From DASSNU01 sp035701265 (GTDB lineage Bacteria > Gemmatimonadota > Gemmatimonadetes > Gemmatimonadales > Gemmatimonadaceae): a DNA stretch of 64,000 bases. The notes beneath the pieces are model-generated. The model saw nothing but the letters and a program-made list of their open reading frames with translations. It searched no databases and was not told the DNA's origin. Of this stretch, positions 24,779-32,717 are shown piece by piece (position 1 is the stretch's first letter; each line of letters begins with the position of its first letter). The stretch covers positions 62,001 to 126,000 of the forward strand of contig DASSNU010000010.1 of assembly GCA_035701265.1 (NCBI GenBank), given 5' to 3'. Both the position numbers and the translations under genes were made by a program.

Positions 24779-25051
24779 TCACGGCGTCCCCACCGGCACG
24801 CCGGCCATGCCGGCCACGCGGCGGAGAAGCGTGTCCTGCCGTGCCACTACCAACCCTAGCGAATCGATCTGCGCCTGCAAGATGGCGTGCTCCTCGCGGA
24901 GATTGACCAGCTCGTCGCCCATCTGGACCATCGTCTCCGCCACCGATGGCGGCAGCGTGCTGGTGGGGCCGCAGGTCGCTCCGCTCGCTGCGAGACAGAG
25001 CGCTGCCAGCCCCGCCACACGCCACCGCACGGTCCTCTTCACGGTCCCCAC
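24779..25051 (-). CDS. Small exported coiled-coil protein, possible lipoprotein
   Basis: 90 aa. A basic N-terminus and hydrophobic run (RVAGLAALCLAASGATCGPTS) look like a secretion signal. The GATC before Cys27 is a weak lipobox, so lipidation is possible but uncertain. The remainder (about 40-78, MVQMGDELVNLREEHAILQAQIDSLGLVV) has a leucine/valine heptad pattern that should form a short coiled coil. GTG 25051 is preceded by GGGAGG at good spacing. It lies 76 bp upstream of the selenoprotein gene on the same strand and may begin the selW-pfkA-ATPase transcription unit. Family unknown. Confidence 0.7.
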   Translation of the reverse strand: MGTVKRTVRWRVAGLAALCLAASGATCGPTSTLPPSVAETMVQMGDELVNLREEHAILQAQIDSLGLVVARQDTLLRRVAGMAGVPVGTP

Positions 25052-25108
25052 GAGAACCTCCCGCGTTCGCGGTCAAGCGATTTCGGTGCGCCATGCGGCA
25101 TCGCGATG

Positions 25109-25163
25109 ACGCGTCCCTCCGGCTCGACCGGTATATACGCCGCGAACACCTCCAGGGGGAACC
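25109..25163 (+). promoter_or_regulatory. Predicted promoter and ribosome site of the pseudopilin gene
   Basis: TATATA (25132-25137) is the only A+T-rich hexamer here and fits a -10 box; the -35 (ACGCGT at 17 bp) is poor. AGGGGGAA ends a few bases before ATG 25164, an ordinary ribosome site, so this gene is leadered unlike several others in the window. Confidence 0.4.
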
Positions 25164-25583
25164 ATGCCGGCCGGATTCACGCTCGCCGAGTCGCTCGTCG
25201 CGCTCGTGGTCATGGGGATCGTGCTCGCGATCGGTCTTCCGCGGCTCGGCACGCTGCGCGATGCGGCGGCAGTGCGCGCTGCCACGACCGAGGTGGAATC
25301 CGCCATCGCCACGGCGCGGCAGCTCGCCATTGCCCGCCGTCGCCGGGTGGCGGTCCGCGTGGACGCGCTGCGGGGCACGGCGGCCGTGTTCGCGCAGCGC
25401 GACACCTTCCAGCTCCGTCGACTGCGCGAACGGCATCACGTCACGGTGCGCGCAACGCGAGACTCCATCGCCTTCACGCCGCTGGGACTGGGATACGGTG
25501 CCGCCAACACGAGCATCATCGTCGCTCGCGGGCAGTTCGAGGACACCGTGGTCCTCTCCCGCCTGGGGCGTATGCGACAGTGA
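25164..25583 (+). CDS. Type II/IV pseudopilin, GspH/FimT family
   Basis: 139 aa. Type III signal peptide of only three residues before the prepilin peptidase site (MPAG|FTLAESLVALVVMGIVLAIGLP), with the conserved Phe+1 and Glu+5 of type IV pilins followed by the N-terminal hydrophobic helix. The C-terminal part (VESAIATARQLAIARRRRVAVRVD; ARGQFEDTVVLSRLGRMRQ) matches the GspH/FimT minor pseudopilin layout. Such proteins sit at the tip of type IV pili or type II secretion pseudopili. No other pilus genes are nearby, so this is an orphan; prepilin peptidase and assembly genes must be elsewhere. Confidence 0.9.
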   Translation: MPAGFTLAESLVALVVMGIVLAIGLPRLGTLRDAAAVRAATTEVESAIATARQLAIARRRRVAVRVDALRGTAAVFAQRDTFQLRRLRERHHVTVRATRDSIAFTPLGLGYGAANTSIIVARGQFEDTVVLSRLGRMRQ

Positions 25584-25750
25584 CGCGCCGGGGCGCGACT
25601 GGCGCGACAGAGCGCGGTAGGCACTTCGCCAACCCCTGCGCGCCCGCGCGGCATCTGGCGGTTGCTGCGAGGTGGGGACCACGGATCGCTCGGGGGGTGC
25701 CCGTCACGCCGCGTCGGCGCGCCGGAGCTCCCCCTCCCCCGCCGCTCAGC

Positions 25751-26914
25751 TCATGCCGCCGCCGTGCCGAAGTCGTATCCCGGCACCGAGACGCGCGGGA
25801 TCGGCTGGCCAAGCACCTTCTCGATGAGCCGCACCGACGCGATCTCTTCGGTGGACATGAACGTGATCGCGTCTCCGGTAGCGGCCGCGCGTCCCGTCCG
25901 TCCGATGCGGTGCACGTAATCTTCCGGGCGCGCGGGGACATCGTAGTTGATCACGTGCGAGATCCCCTCGATGTCCAGCCCACGCTGCGCGATGTCGGTG
26001 GCGACGAGCACGCGCGTCTTCCCTGCCTTGAAGCGCTCGAGTGCGTCGACGCGCTGCCCCTGCGTCTTGTCGGCGTGCATCGCGACGGCGTCGATCCCCT
26101 CACGCTCGAGATGCCGCACCACCCGGTCCGCACCGTGCTTGGTGCGGGTGAAGACGAGCACCGAGCTCAGGTCGTTCTGCCGCAGCAGCTCGGCCAGGAG
26201 CGCGCTCTTGCGTGTGCGCGGCACGGGGTAGACGGCGTGCGACACGGTGTGCGCCGCTTCGGTGCGCCGCCCGACCTGGATCACCACTGGCTTCCGCATG
26301 TACTTCCGCGCGAGCGCTTCCACCTCGCCGGGCATGGTGGCGCTGAAGAGGAGCGTCTGCCGGTACTTGGGGATCTCGCGCACGATCCGGTTGAGCTGTG
26401 GCGCGAACCCCATGTCGAGCATGCGGTCGGCCTCATCGAGGACGAGCACCTCGAGGTCGTCGAAGACCACGTTCTGCCGCTCCATGTGATCGATCAGGCG
26501 GCCAGGCGTGGCGACCACGATCTCCACTCCCTGCCGCAGCCGCTGCTCCTGCGGGCCGATCGCGACGCCGCCGAAGACTTCCACGGAGCGCAGGGTGGTG
26601 TGCGCGCCGTACGCGTCCAGGCTTTCGCGCACCTGCGCGGTGAGCTCGCGGGTGGGAGTGAGAATGAGGGCGCGCACGCGCCTGGCGGGACCGCAGCTCA
26701 TCAGCCGCTGGAGGATGGGGAGGGTGAACGCGGCGGTCTTTCCGGTGCCGGTCTGCGCGAGGCCGATGACGTCGCGCCCCTTGAGCACGAGCGGGATCGC
26801 CTGCTCCTGGATGGGGGTCGGACGCTCGTAGCCGGCGTCGGCAATGGCCCGCATCAGCTCCGGGGCCAACTGGAGCGCTTCGAAGGTGCTGTGACTTTCG
26901 GTTGTCGTGGACAT
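25751..26914 (-). CDS. rhlE: DEAD-box ATP-dependent RNA helicase, RhlE-like
   Basis: 387 aa, close to the minimal DEAD-box core. Motifs in order: Q-motif YERPTPIQEQAIP, I AQTGTGKT, Ia PTREL, Ib TPGRL, II VLDEADRML, III SAT, IV VLVFTRTKHGADR, V ATDIAQRGLDIEG and VI HRIGRTGRA. The core is complete, and the short C-terminus after TFMSTEEIASVRLIEKVLGQ lacks the basic tail of E. coli RhlE or the RNA-binding domain of DbpA/CsdA. ATG 26914 is preferred over the upstream in-frame start at 26938 because it follows GAGAG and matches the family start (STFEALQLAPELMRAI). Likely roles are ribosome assembly and cold-shock RNA remodelling. Confidence 0.95.
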   Translation of the reverse strand: MSTTTESHSTFEALQLAPELMRAIADAGYERPTPIQEQAIPLVLKGRDVIGLAQTGTGKTAAFTLPILQRLMSCGPARRVRALILTPTRELTAQVRESLDAYGAHTTLRSVEVFGGVAIGPQEQRLRQGVEIVVATPGRLIDHMERQNVVFDDLEVLVLDEADRMLDMGFAPQLNRIVREIPKYRQTLLFSATMPGEVEALARKYMRKPVVIQVGRRTEAAHTVSHAVYPVPRTRKSALLAELLRQNDLSSVLVFTRTKHGADRVVRHLEREGIDAVAMHADKTQGQRVDALERFKAGKTRVLVATDIAQRGLDIEGISHVINYDVPARPEDYVHRIGRTGRAAATGDAITFMSTEEIASVRLIEKVLGQPIPRVSVPGYDFGTAAA

Positions 26915-27349
26915 ACTCTCGTGACTGTCGCCGAGCACTCACCGCGAGCGTGTAGCGCGGGGACCGGCGCATGTGATGAGACGCGGCGCACTGGCCGCAT
27001 CGGCAACGCGCATTCAGCGCGTCACGCTGGTTTCGTGGCGGCGAACGGTTCGCCGCAAGGAGGGATTGCCACGCGGGGCGTTCTCACCTGCCCGCGTCGA
27101 GCGCACGCTCCCACGCGTTGGAGCGGGCTCCGGCGGCCCCGCACGGGCGCCATCTGCGTTCCCAGATGTGAAACATAACCTCGCGAGGGGCTCGGCGCGA
27201 GCGTCAGCGCCGATCGGCGCGTCGTGCGCGGCCACAGGTCACCATACATGGTGACGGACGTCGTCCCCTCCAGCCACCGACGCTCGAGCGCGCGATGCGT
27301 CACCACGCGCGGTGCGACTCCATGGCGTCCCCCGCCAGTTGCAGTCCCC
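26915..27349. other. 435-bp gene-free region with several inverted repeats
   Basis: Lies upstream of the DEAD helicase gene and downstream of the hypothetical gene at 27350, both minus-strand. No credible ORF. It contains three hairpin-capable repeats: GCGGCGAAC/GTTCGCCGC (27038-27056), CATCTG/CAGATG with a 6-base loop (27151-27168), and GTCACCAT/ATGGTGAC (27238-27255). It may be a long structured 5' leader of the helicase mRNA, as known for cold-shock helicases, or hold a small RNA. I cannot tell which. Confidence 0.4.
27238..27255. repeat. 8+8 bp perfect inverted repeat
   Basis: GTCACCAT-AC-ATGGTGAC. Perfect arms with a two-base centre make this a likely protein-binding site rather than a hairpin. 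It lies about 330 bp upstream of the DEAD helicase start. Confidence 0.4.
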
Positions 27350-28516
27350 TCAGATCGCGCGGATGGGACGTCCCGACAGCCGGGCGATCAACCCCAGCCG
27401 GAAGGTCACGTCGGCAAAGCGCGCTTCTCCCGTCTGCTCGTCCTGCAGCGGGAAGAGCGCCCACACGTACGGATTGGACGAGCGCATCTTCACCGTGCGC
27501 CGCGGCATGCGCCACACACCGAGCGCGTCGCGATCGTCGAGCAGCCGCTCGAACAGCTTGGCCCATCCATCGTTGCGCGACAGGAACTCGAGCCGCGCCA
27601 TGAGCTCCAGCCACGCCAGCGTCCAGGGCAGGTCGGCGTCCGCCGCGGTGCGATGGGGGAGCGCGTCACCCAAAACGAGGTGCGGTTCCTTCACGATGCG
27701 CTTTCCCACCAGCACCGCCGCCTCCTGGCGCGGAGTGGGTTGCGACAGATACACGAGCAGCCGCTCCATGGCGTCGTAGTGCTCGCTCCGGAAGAGCGGC
27801 ATGTGCGCGAGCGTGTCCAGATAGTAGATGGACGGCGGCGCCGCCTCGGCGGGGAGCACGTGCTTGTTCCCCACGCGAACGAACGGCTTGTCCGCGTTCG
27901 GCAGGCGGAGGAACGCATCCACGCGCTCGAGCATCCGCGTGGCGGCGCCGCGCAACCGCGGGTCGCGCTCGTAGCCCATGCGCGCGAGTGCCGACGCTGC
28001 GGCTTCGCGCAGTAGCCCGCGCCCGTAGCGGATGGTCTCGATGTCGAGCTTCGCCGTACCCGCTCCGCCCGACTTTCCCGCCAGCTCGAACAGGAACGCC
28101 GGGTCTTCATCGGCGGCCAGCAGGCGGAAGAGAGGGCGACGCGCGAGAACCAGCGGCGGCGACTCACGCTCCCAGCCGTACTCGCGCAACCGGCGCACCG
28201 CGTGCGTGGTCCCCACCCCCTGGAATGGATCTCCCCTCCCCGATGGGAGGGTGAGCATCGACTCCCCCCACGTGCCGTCCGGCATCTGGCGAAGGGCGAG
28301 GGAGAGCGCGGGGGGATACGCGTAGGGGAGCTGCGAGAATTTCGCGGCGTCGGCGACCGGAAGTTGAACGACTTCGGTGACCGACCGGTACTGGAGGGGC
28401 GCCGCCGCGTTCTCGAGCATCCAGCCGAGCGGGAAATCGATTTCCGCCGGTGCCTCCGCCGGTGCGGGAGCGGTGACTGGTGCGGCCTCGACGTCGGATG
28501 GGACGGGTGCGGTCAC
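27350..28516 (-). CDS. Hypothetical protein, alpha/alpha-barrel-like
   Basis: 388 aa from GTG 28516, with GGAG upstream. After a Pro/Ala-rich N-terminal ~25 residues the protein is mostly helical. Its layout recalls alpha/alpha-toroid proteins (terpene cyclase, prenyltransferase or glycosidase folds): paired helices such as LLREAAASALARMGYERDPRLRGAATRMLERV and YYLDTLAHMPLFRSEHYDAMERLLVYLSQP, with short conserved-looking loops PDGTWGES and DLPWTLAWLELMARLEFLSR. The DGTWGES stretch resembles the QW-type repeat (QxxDGSW) of squalene-type cyclases. No catalytic DXDD or similar motif is seen, so enzymatic function is unproven. No signal peptide. Confidence 0.7.
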   Translation of the reverse strand: MTAPVPSDVEAAPVTAPAPAEAPAEIDFPLGWMLENAAAPLQYRSVTEVVQLPVADAAKFSQLPYAYPPALSLALRQMPDGTWGESMLTLPSGRGDPFQGVGTTHAVRRLREYGWERESPPLVLARRPLFRLLAADEDPAFLFELAGKSGGAGTAKLDIETIRYGRGLLREAAASALARMGYERDPRLRGAATRMLERVDAFLRLPNADKPFVRVGNKHVLPAEAAPPSIYYLDTLAHMPLFRSEHYDAMERLLVYLSQPTPRQEAAVLVGKRIVKEPHLVLGDALPHRTAADADLPWTLAWLELMARLEFLSRNDGWAKLFERLLDDRDALGVWRMPRRTVKMRSSNPYVWALFPLQDEQTGEARFADVTFRLGLIARLSGRPIRAI

Positions 28517-28825
28517 GTCGCACTCTCCATGACGGTGGCTATCAAGTCATTGCCATTACAGCCGTTACGACGATCCAGCGGGGCCACCACGCATTCGGCG
28601 CGTAACATTAGCACTTTTCGCCCAACGTGGGAAGAACGTATGGGGAATGGATTTGCGCCATCCTGTACTCGCATGGGCGGTGCCGGCCGGCGGCCGGCGT
28701 CGCCTCGTGGCCGTCAGCGGGGGCCCCCAGGAGCGCCTTAACATCTTCCTGGCCTGCACCGTCTCCCGTCATGCCGGGCGTGCACTGGTGCACGCCGGCG
28801 GTTCCGAGGGAGGATGGAGGACGTC
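28517..28825. other. 309-bp divergent intergenic region with a 5' hairpin
   Basis: Separates the hypothetical gene (minus) and the Spy-like gene (plus). Near the latter, GCCGGGCGTGCAC-TG-GTGCACGCCGGC (28773-28799) is an inverted repeat with one bulged G, ending 26 bp before the start codon. It would fold in the mRNA leader or serve as an operator. The remainder shows nothing I can name. Confidence 0.4.
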
Positions 28826-29632
28826 ATGACACGAGCTCTACAGACGCTCGCCCTGAGTATCGCGCTCACCGTCGCAGCGGGCGGTGCCGCGCGCGCGGGC
28901 GCGCAGCAACGAGACACGCTCCCTGGCGCGGAACGCGCGCAGCGGATGCGTACGGAGCGGGACACGGCGCGCACCATGCGGCGCGGCGCGAGCTCGTTCC
29001 GCGCACTGGAGCTCACCGACGAGCAACGCACCCGCATGCGCTCGATCGACGAGAGCTACCGGCAACAGCTCCGCGCCACGCGCGACGCAGCCCGCCCTGA
29101 CCTGCAGGCGGCGCGCGACGCGCGCCAGCGCGGCGACACCGCCGCCTTCCGCGCGGCGCTCACCCGCGTACAGCAGCGACGGCAGGAGCTCCGCACGCTG
29201 AGTGAGCGCTACCGCACCGAGCGGCTCGGCGTCCTCACGCCCTCGCAGCGCGAGCGGTACGATCGCCGCATGACGCTGGTGCGCGAGCGACTGCACGAAC
29301 GCCGCGCCGTGCAGGGACGCCACCGCATGCTGATGCAGATGCGGCATCGCGCGCACGTGCGCCGCCTGCAGATGCGGCGTCGCGCGTACATACGTCATCG
29401 CATGCGTCTCCACCATCGCATGCGCATGCGCGGCGAGCAGCGCTTCGGGCCCGGACGCGCGTGGGTCGCGCCCCCAGGGCTTCGCCGTCGCCCGCTCCCG
29501 CCAGGTCTCCGCAGGCGGCCGCTCCCCCCGGGACTTCGCGACCGCCAGGGGATGGGCACACCGCCCACCCTGGACCGGCATGAGCTGAGAGACGCGCAGC
29601 CGGCATCGCCTCCCGCACCTCCGCTCGACTGA
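28826..29632 (+). CDS. Spy/CpxP-like periplasmic protein with Arg/His/Met-rich tail
   Basis: 268 aa from ATG 28826, which has GGAGG five bases upstream (ATG 28814 is in frame but overlaps that site). Signal peptide about 1-25 (LALSIALTVAAGGAARAGA). The next ~130 residues carry the two LTxxQ-type motifs of the Spy/CpxP family: ELTDEQRTRMRSIDESYRQQ and VLTPSQRERYDRRM, spanning a helical cradle. Spy is an ATP-independent chaperone; CpxP and CnrX/ZraP relatives sense envelope or metal stress. Here the C-terminal ~110 residues are unusual: RHRMLMQMRHRAHVRRLQMR-like Arg/His/Met-rich sequence followed by three tandem PPGLRRRPL units. The His/Met content would suit metal (copper, zinc) binding. Confidence 0.8.
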   Translation: MTRALQTLALSIALTVAAGGAARAGAQQRDTLPGAERAQRMRTERDTARTMRRGASSFRALELTDEQRTRMRSIDESYRQQLRATRDAARPDLQAARDARQRGDTAAFRAALTRVQQRRQELRTLSERYRTERLGVLTPSQRERYDRRMTLVRERLHERRAVQGRHRMLMQMRHRAHVRRLQMRRRAYIRHRMRLHHRMRMRGEQRFGPGRAWVAPPGLRRRPLPPGLRRRPLPPGLRDRQGMGTPPTLDRHELRDAQPASPPAPPLD

Positions 29633-29690
29633 ACAGGCGAATGCACCGGCCGCGGACGCACGCAGCGCCCGCAGCGACGACCCGCTACCG

Positions 29691-29727
29691 AACGCGCCCG
29701 ATCTCGGATTGCGAGATCGGGCGCGTT
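29691..29727. terminator. Strong intrinsic-terminator-like hairpin
   Basis: A perfect 16-bp stem (AACGCGCCCGATCTCG / CGAGATCGGGCGCGTT) with the loop GATTG, 58 bp after the Spy-like gene, followed by TTGCGTT. It is the most stable hairpin I found in the window. The U-run is weak, as expected at high G+C. Confidence 0.7.
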
Positions 29728-29800
29728 TGCGTTGGGCGGTGGCCGCTTGTGAACCCTCTCCGCGGCGGTCATCTTGACCAATAACTTCACCGGTGTCGGC

Positions 29801-31861
29801 ATGATCCAGAGCCTGCTCACGCGCCCAGTCCGCAAGGTCCCGGATCGCATCCGTTTCGACGGACGCGTGCTCTTTCTCACGGAAGACCCGGAGCTCATTC
29901 GCCGCCAACTGGCCGGCGAGGATCTCCCGTTCGATCCGCACGCGCCGGTCGGGTCGCCCACGCACCCCAAGCTGCGCGACAACATCTCGACCGACGAGAT
30001 CACGCCGGCCTACATCTGCTACTACTTCGACGAGACGTTGGGCGAGTTCCCGTACCTCGGGCTCAAAGCCGGCGATGAGTTCCCCATCACCCGCGGATCG
30101 GTGAAGCAGGGCGGCTTCGCGGTGTCCGTCTCCGGCAAGCGGCGCGGGAAGGGATCGTCGCGGGAGCAGTCGCCGTACGCGGAGATGGTGGCGGGCATCC
30201 GTCTCGTGGTCGCCGAGAACATCGAGCGCATCTACCGCGAGAACTGCCAGAACCTCGGCGTCTTCACCACCACGGACTTCGATCTCATCGAGCGGGTGCG
30301 GCGGGGAGAGGAGATCCCGCTCACCGTATTCACGGAAGGAGAGGGCGGGATCTCGCGCGGGATCATCGAGTACGGCGGGCTGTTCAACTACAATCTCGCG
30401 CGGCTGCAGGGGAAGGTGACGGTTCCGGTGGTGACCACCGGCGCGCGCCCGATGACCATCGCCGAGAAGATCTTCGCGCGCCACTGGGTGGTGGACGCGG
30501 CGTCGGACCGGATCGGCGTCCCCCACGTGAAGCCGGGGGATCAGGGATTCGTGCGCACGGACATCCGCTTCAGCCACGAGTACGTGACGCCGATGTCGGC
30601 CATCTTCTTCGAGCAATTGGTGGGTGCCGGCGAGCCGGTGAACGATCCGTCGTCCATCTTCTTCTTCCGCGACCATCTCACCTTTCTGGATCAGGTGATG
30701 CGTCCGGAGCACATCGAGATGGGGCTGCTCGACGTGGCCAACCAGCTCGAGGCCAAGCAGCGCACGTTCGCGCAGGAAAAGGGGATCAAGCTGTACGGCG
30801 AGCTGGAGAAGCGGCTCAACCTGCACGGCGCGCTCACCTCGTCCGGCTCCGAGGCGATCTGCCACTCCAAGATCCTCGAGGCGCACGCGCTTCCGGGGCA
30901 GGTGATCATCGGGAGCGACTCGCACACGCCGCACGCGGGGGCGGTGGGGTGCATCGCGTTCGGCGTGGGGACGACGGCGATCTTCAACTCGTGGATCACG
31001 AAGGACGTGCGCGTGGAGGTTCCCCCGTCGTTCCGCGTCGTGGTGCGCGGGCGCAAGCCGGACAACATCACGGCCAAGGACTTCATGCTGGAGATCCTCC
31101 GTCACCCGTACATCAAGAACGGCGACGCGATCGGGCAGATCGTGGAGTATGCGGGAGAGGCGGTGGAGGCGCTCTCGGTGGATGAACGCGCGACGATGAC
31201 GAACATGGCGGCGGAGGTGGGCGCGTTCACCGGGATCATCGCACCGGACGAGAAGACGGTGGAGTACCTGGTGGCACAGCGCGGGATGGCTCCGGACGCG
31301 GCGCGTGCGCTGTGCGCGGGGCTGGTATCGGATGCGGGCGCCGAGTACGTGAAGGTGATCGAGATCGACGCGGCGTCGCTGCGCCCGATGATCGCGCTCC
31401 CCGGCGATCCGGGGAACGGGATGTACGTGGACGAGCTGCCGCAGGAGGTGAAGATCGACATCGCCTATGCGGGCTCGTGCACGGCGGGGAAGAAGGAAGA
31501 CATGGACATGTACGCGCGCGTCTTCCGCGAGGCGCTGGAGCGCGGGGAGCGCGTGCATCCCGACGTGCGCTGCTTCATCCAGTGCGGTTCGCAGGAGGTG
31601 TATCAGTACTGCCGCGAGCGCGGCTACGACCGCATCTTCTCCGAGGTCGGGGCCACGTTCATCGAGCCATCGTGCGGTGCGTGCATCAACGCGGGTCCCG
31701 GTGTGTCGCGCAACAAGGACGAAGTGACCATCTCGGCCATCAACCGCAACTTTCCCGGACGCTCGGGACCCGGGCAGCTCTATCTCGCCTCTCCCTACAC
31801 GGTGGCTGCCTCGGCGATCGCCGGGCGCATCGTGGAGTGGGGGACGGCCGCGGTGGCGTAG
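29801..31861 (+). CDS. Aconitase-superfamily hydratase, swivel domain first
   Basis: 686 aa. Residues about 25-230 form the LeuD/AcnB-type swivel domain (DNISTDEITPAYICYYFDET, GSVKQGGFAVSVSG, KGSSREQSPYAEM). The LeuC-like catalytic part follows, with GSDSHTPHAGAVGCIAFGVG-TTAI, cluster cysteines in YAGSCTAGKKEDMDMYARV and EPSCGACINAGPGVSRNKDE, and SINRNFPGR-type substrate loop (ISAINRNFPGRSGPGQLYLA). Swivel before catalytic domain is the order of AcnB, but the AcnB HEAT domain is missing. The size and motifs fit neither AcnA nor LeuCD, so the reaction (citrate/isocitrate, 2-methylcitrate, isopropylmalate or homocitrate) cannot be fixed. A TTG at 29774 is in frame; ATG 29801 is preferred. Followed 24 bp later by an alpha/beta hydrolase. 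Confidence 0.9.
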   Translation: MIQSLLTRPVRKVPDRIRFDGRVLFLTEDPELIRRQLAGEDLPFDPHAPVGSPTHPKLRDNISTDEITPAYICYYFDETLGEFPYLGLKAGDEFPITRGSVKQGGFAVSVSGKRRGKGSSREQSPYAEMVAGIRLVVAENIERIYRENCQNLGVFTTTDFDLIERVRRGEEIPLTVFTEGEGGISRGIIEYGGLFNYNLARLQGKVTVPVVTTGARPMTIAEKIFARHWVVDAASDRIGVPHVKPGDQGFVRTDIRFSHEYVTPMSAIFFEQLVGAGEPVNDPSSIFFFRDHLTFLDQVMRPEHIEMGLLDVANQLEAKQRTFAQEKGIKLYGELEKRLNLHGALTSSGSEAICHSKILEAHALPGQVIIGSDSHTPHAGAVGCIAFGVGTTAIFNSWITKDVRVEVPPSFRVVVRGRKPDNITAKDFMLEILRHPYIKNGDAIGQIVEYAGEAVEALSVDERATMTNMAAEVGAFTGIIAPDEKTVEYLVAQRGMAPDAARALCAGLVSDAGAEYVKVIEIDAASLRPMIALPGDPGNGMYVDELPQEVKIDIAYAGSCTAGKKEDMDMYARVFREALERGERVHPDVRCFIQCGSQEVYQYCRERGYDRIFSEVGATFIEPSCGACINAGPGVSRNKDEVTISAINRNFPGRSGPGQLYLASPYTVAASAIAGRIVEWGTAAVA

Positions 31862-31885
31862 CACCCGCCTCGACGCGCCCTCGAC

Positions 31886-32707
31886 ATGCGCGGGGAGTTC
31901 ATCGACGTCGGCGGCGCGCGATTGTACTACTATGCCGCGGGGAGCCGCGGCGCGGGCGAGCCGATCGTCTTCCTGCACGGATTCCCCAGCTCATCGCATC
32001 TCTGGCGCGACCTGATCCCGCTGGTGCCGGCAGGGTATCGCGTGGTGGTGCTCGACCTGCTCGGCTTCGGGCGCAGCGACCGTCCGAGCGGGCACGACGT
32101 CTCCATCGCCGGCCATGCGGCGCGCGTGCTCGGTCTGCTCGATGCGCTGCGCATCGAATACGTTTCGGTGGTGGGACATGACGTGGGCGGAGGGATCGCG
32201 CAGCATCTCGCCGTCCACCATCCCACGCGCATCGCGCGGCTCTGTCTCATCGACACGGTGGCGTTCGACCGGTGGCCCACGCGCGACGTGAAGATCGCCA
32301 AGGCATCGCTCCCGCTCGCGCGGCATCTGCCGCCCACGTGGATCCTCACCGCCGTGAAGCACGCGCTGCAGCGCGGCTACGTGGAGACGGAGCGCGGCCA
32401 CCACTCGGTGGAGCGATATCTTCGCGCGTTCGCTTCACCGGAAGGGCGCGACGCGCTGGTGGAGCATCTCCTGGCGCTCGATCCTGCCGACACGCAAGCG
32501 CTCGTCCCGCGCCTCAAGAACATCGTGGCGCCCACGGCCATCCTGTGGGGGGAGCACGACCCGTATCTGAGTCCGAGCATCGGCCGCGATCTGCAGCAGG
32601 CGATCCCGCACGCGACGCTCGAGATCATTCCCGACGTGCGCCACTTCGTGCCGGAGGAAGCGCCCGAGACGGTGGCCCGCGCGCTCCGCGAATGGCTCGC
32701 GCGGTGA
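31886..32707 (+). CDS. Alpha/beta hydrolase with Asp nucleophile (epoxide hydrolase/haloalkane dehalogenase-like)
   Basis: 273 aa. Oxyanion motif FLHGFPSSSHLWRDL, and nucleophile elbow VVGHDVGGGIAQ, with Asp99 in place of the Ser of lipases and esterases. Acid and His are in LWGEHDPYLSP and PDVRHFVPEEAP. An Asp nucleophile is the hallmark of epoxide hydrolases, haloalkane dehalogenases and fluoroacetate dehalogenases. The cap domain contains LPLARHLPPTWILTAVKHAL. No second halide-stabilising Trp is obvious next to the nucleophile, so epoxide hydrolysis is likelier than dehalogenation. The gene follows the aconitase-like gene by 24 bp, probably in one transcript. Confidence 0.88.
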   Translation: MRGEFIDVGGARLYYYAAGSRGAGEPIVFLHGFPSSSHLWRDLIPLVPAGYRVVVLDLLGFGRSDRPSGHDVSIAGHAARVLGLLDALRIEYVSVVGHDVGGGIAQHLAVHHPTRIARLCLIDTVAFDRWPTRDVKIAKASLPLARHLPPTWILTAVKHALQRGYVETERGHHSVERYLRAFASPEGRDALVEHLLALDPADTQALVPRLKNIVAPTAILWGEHDPYLSPSIGRDLQQAIPHATLEIIPDVRHFVPEEAPETVARALREWLAR

Positions 32708-32717
32708 GCGCGCACCG

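Noticed and set aside
28838..31978. 1046-codon minus-strand frame spanning the Spy-like and aconitase genes
   Set aside because: It crosses two unrelated genes and the strong hairpin at 29691-29727; composition is that of an antisense frame.
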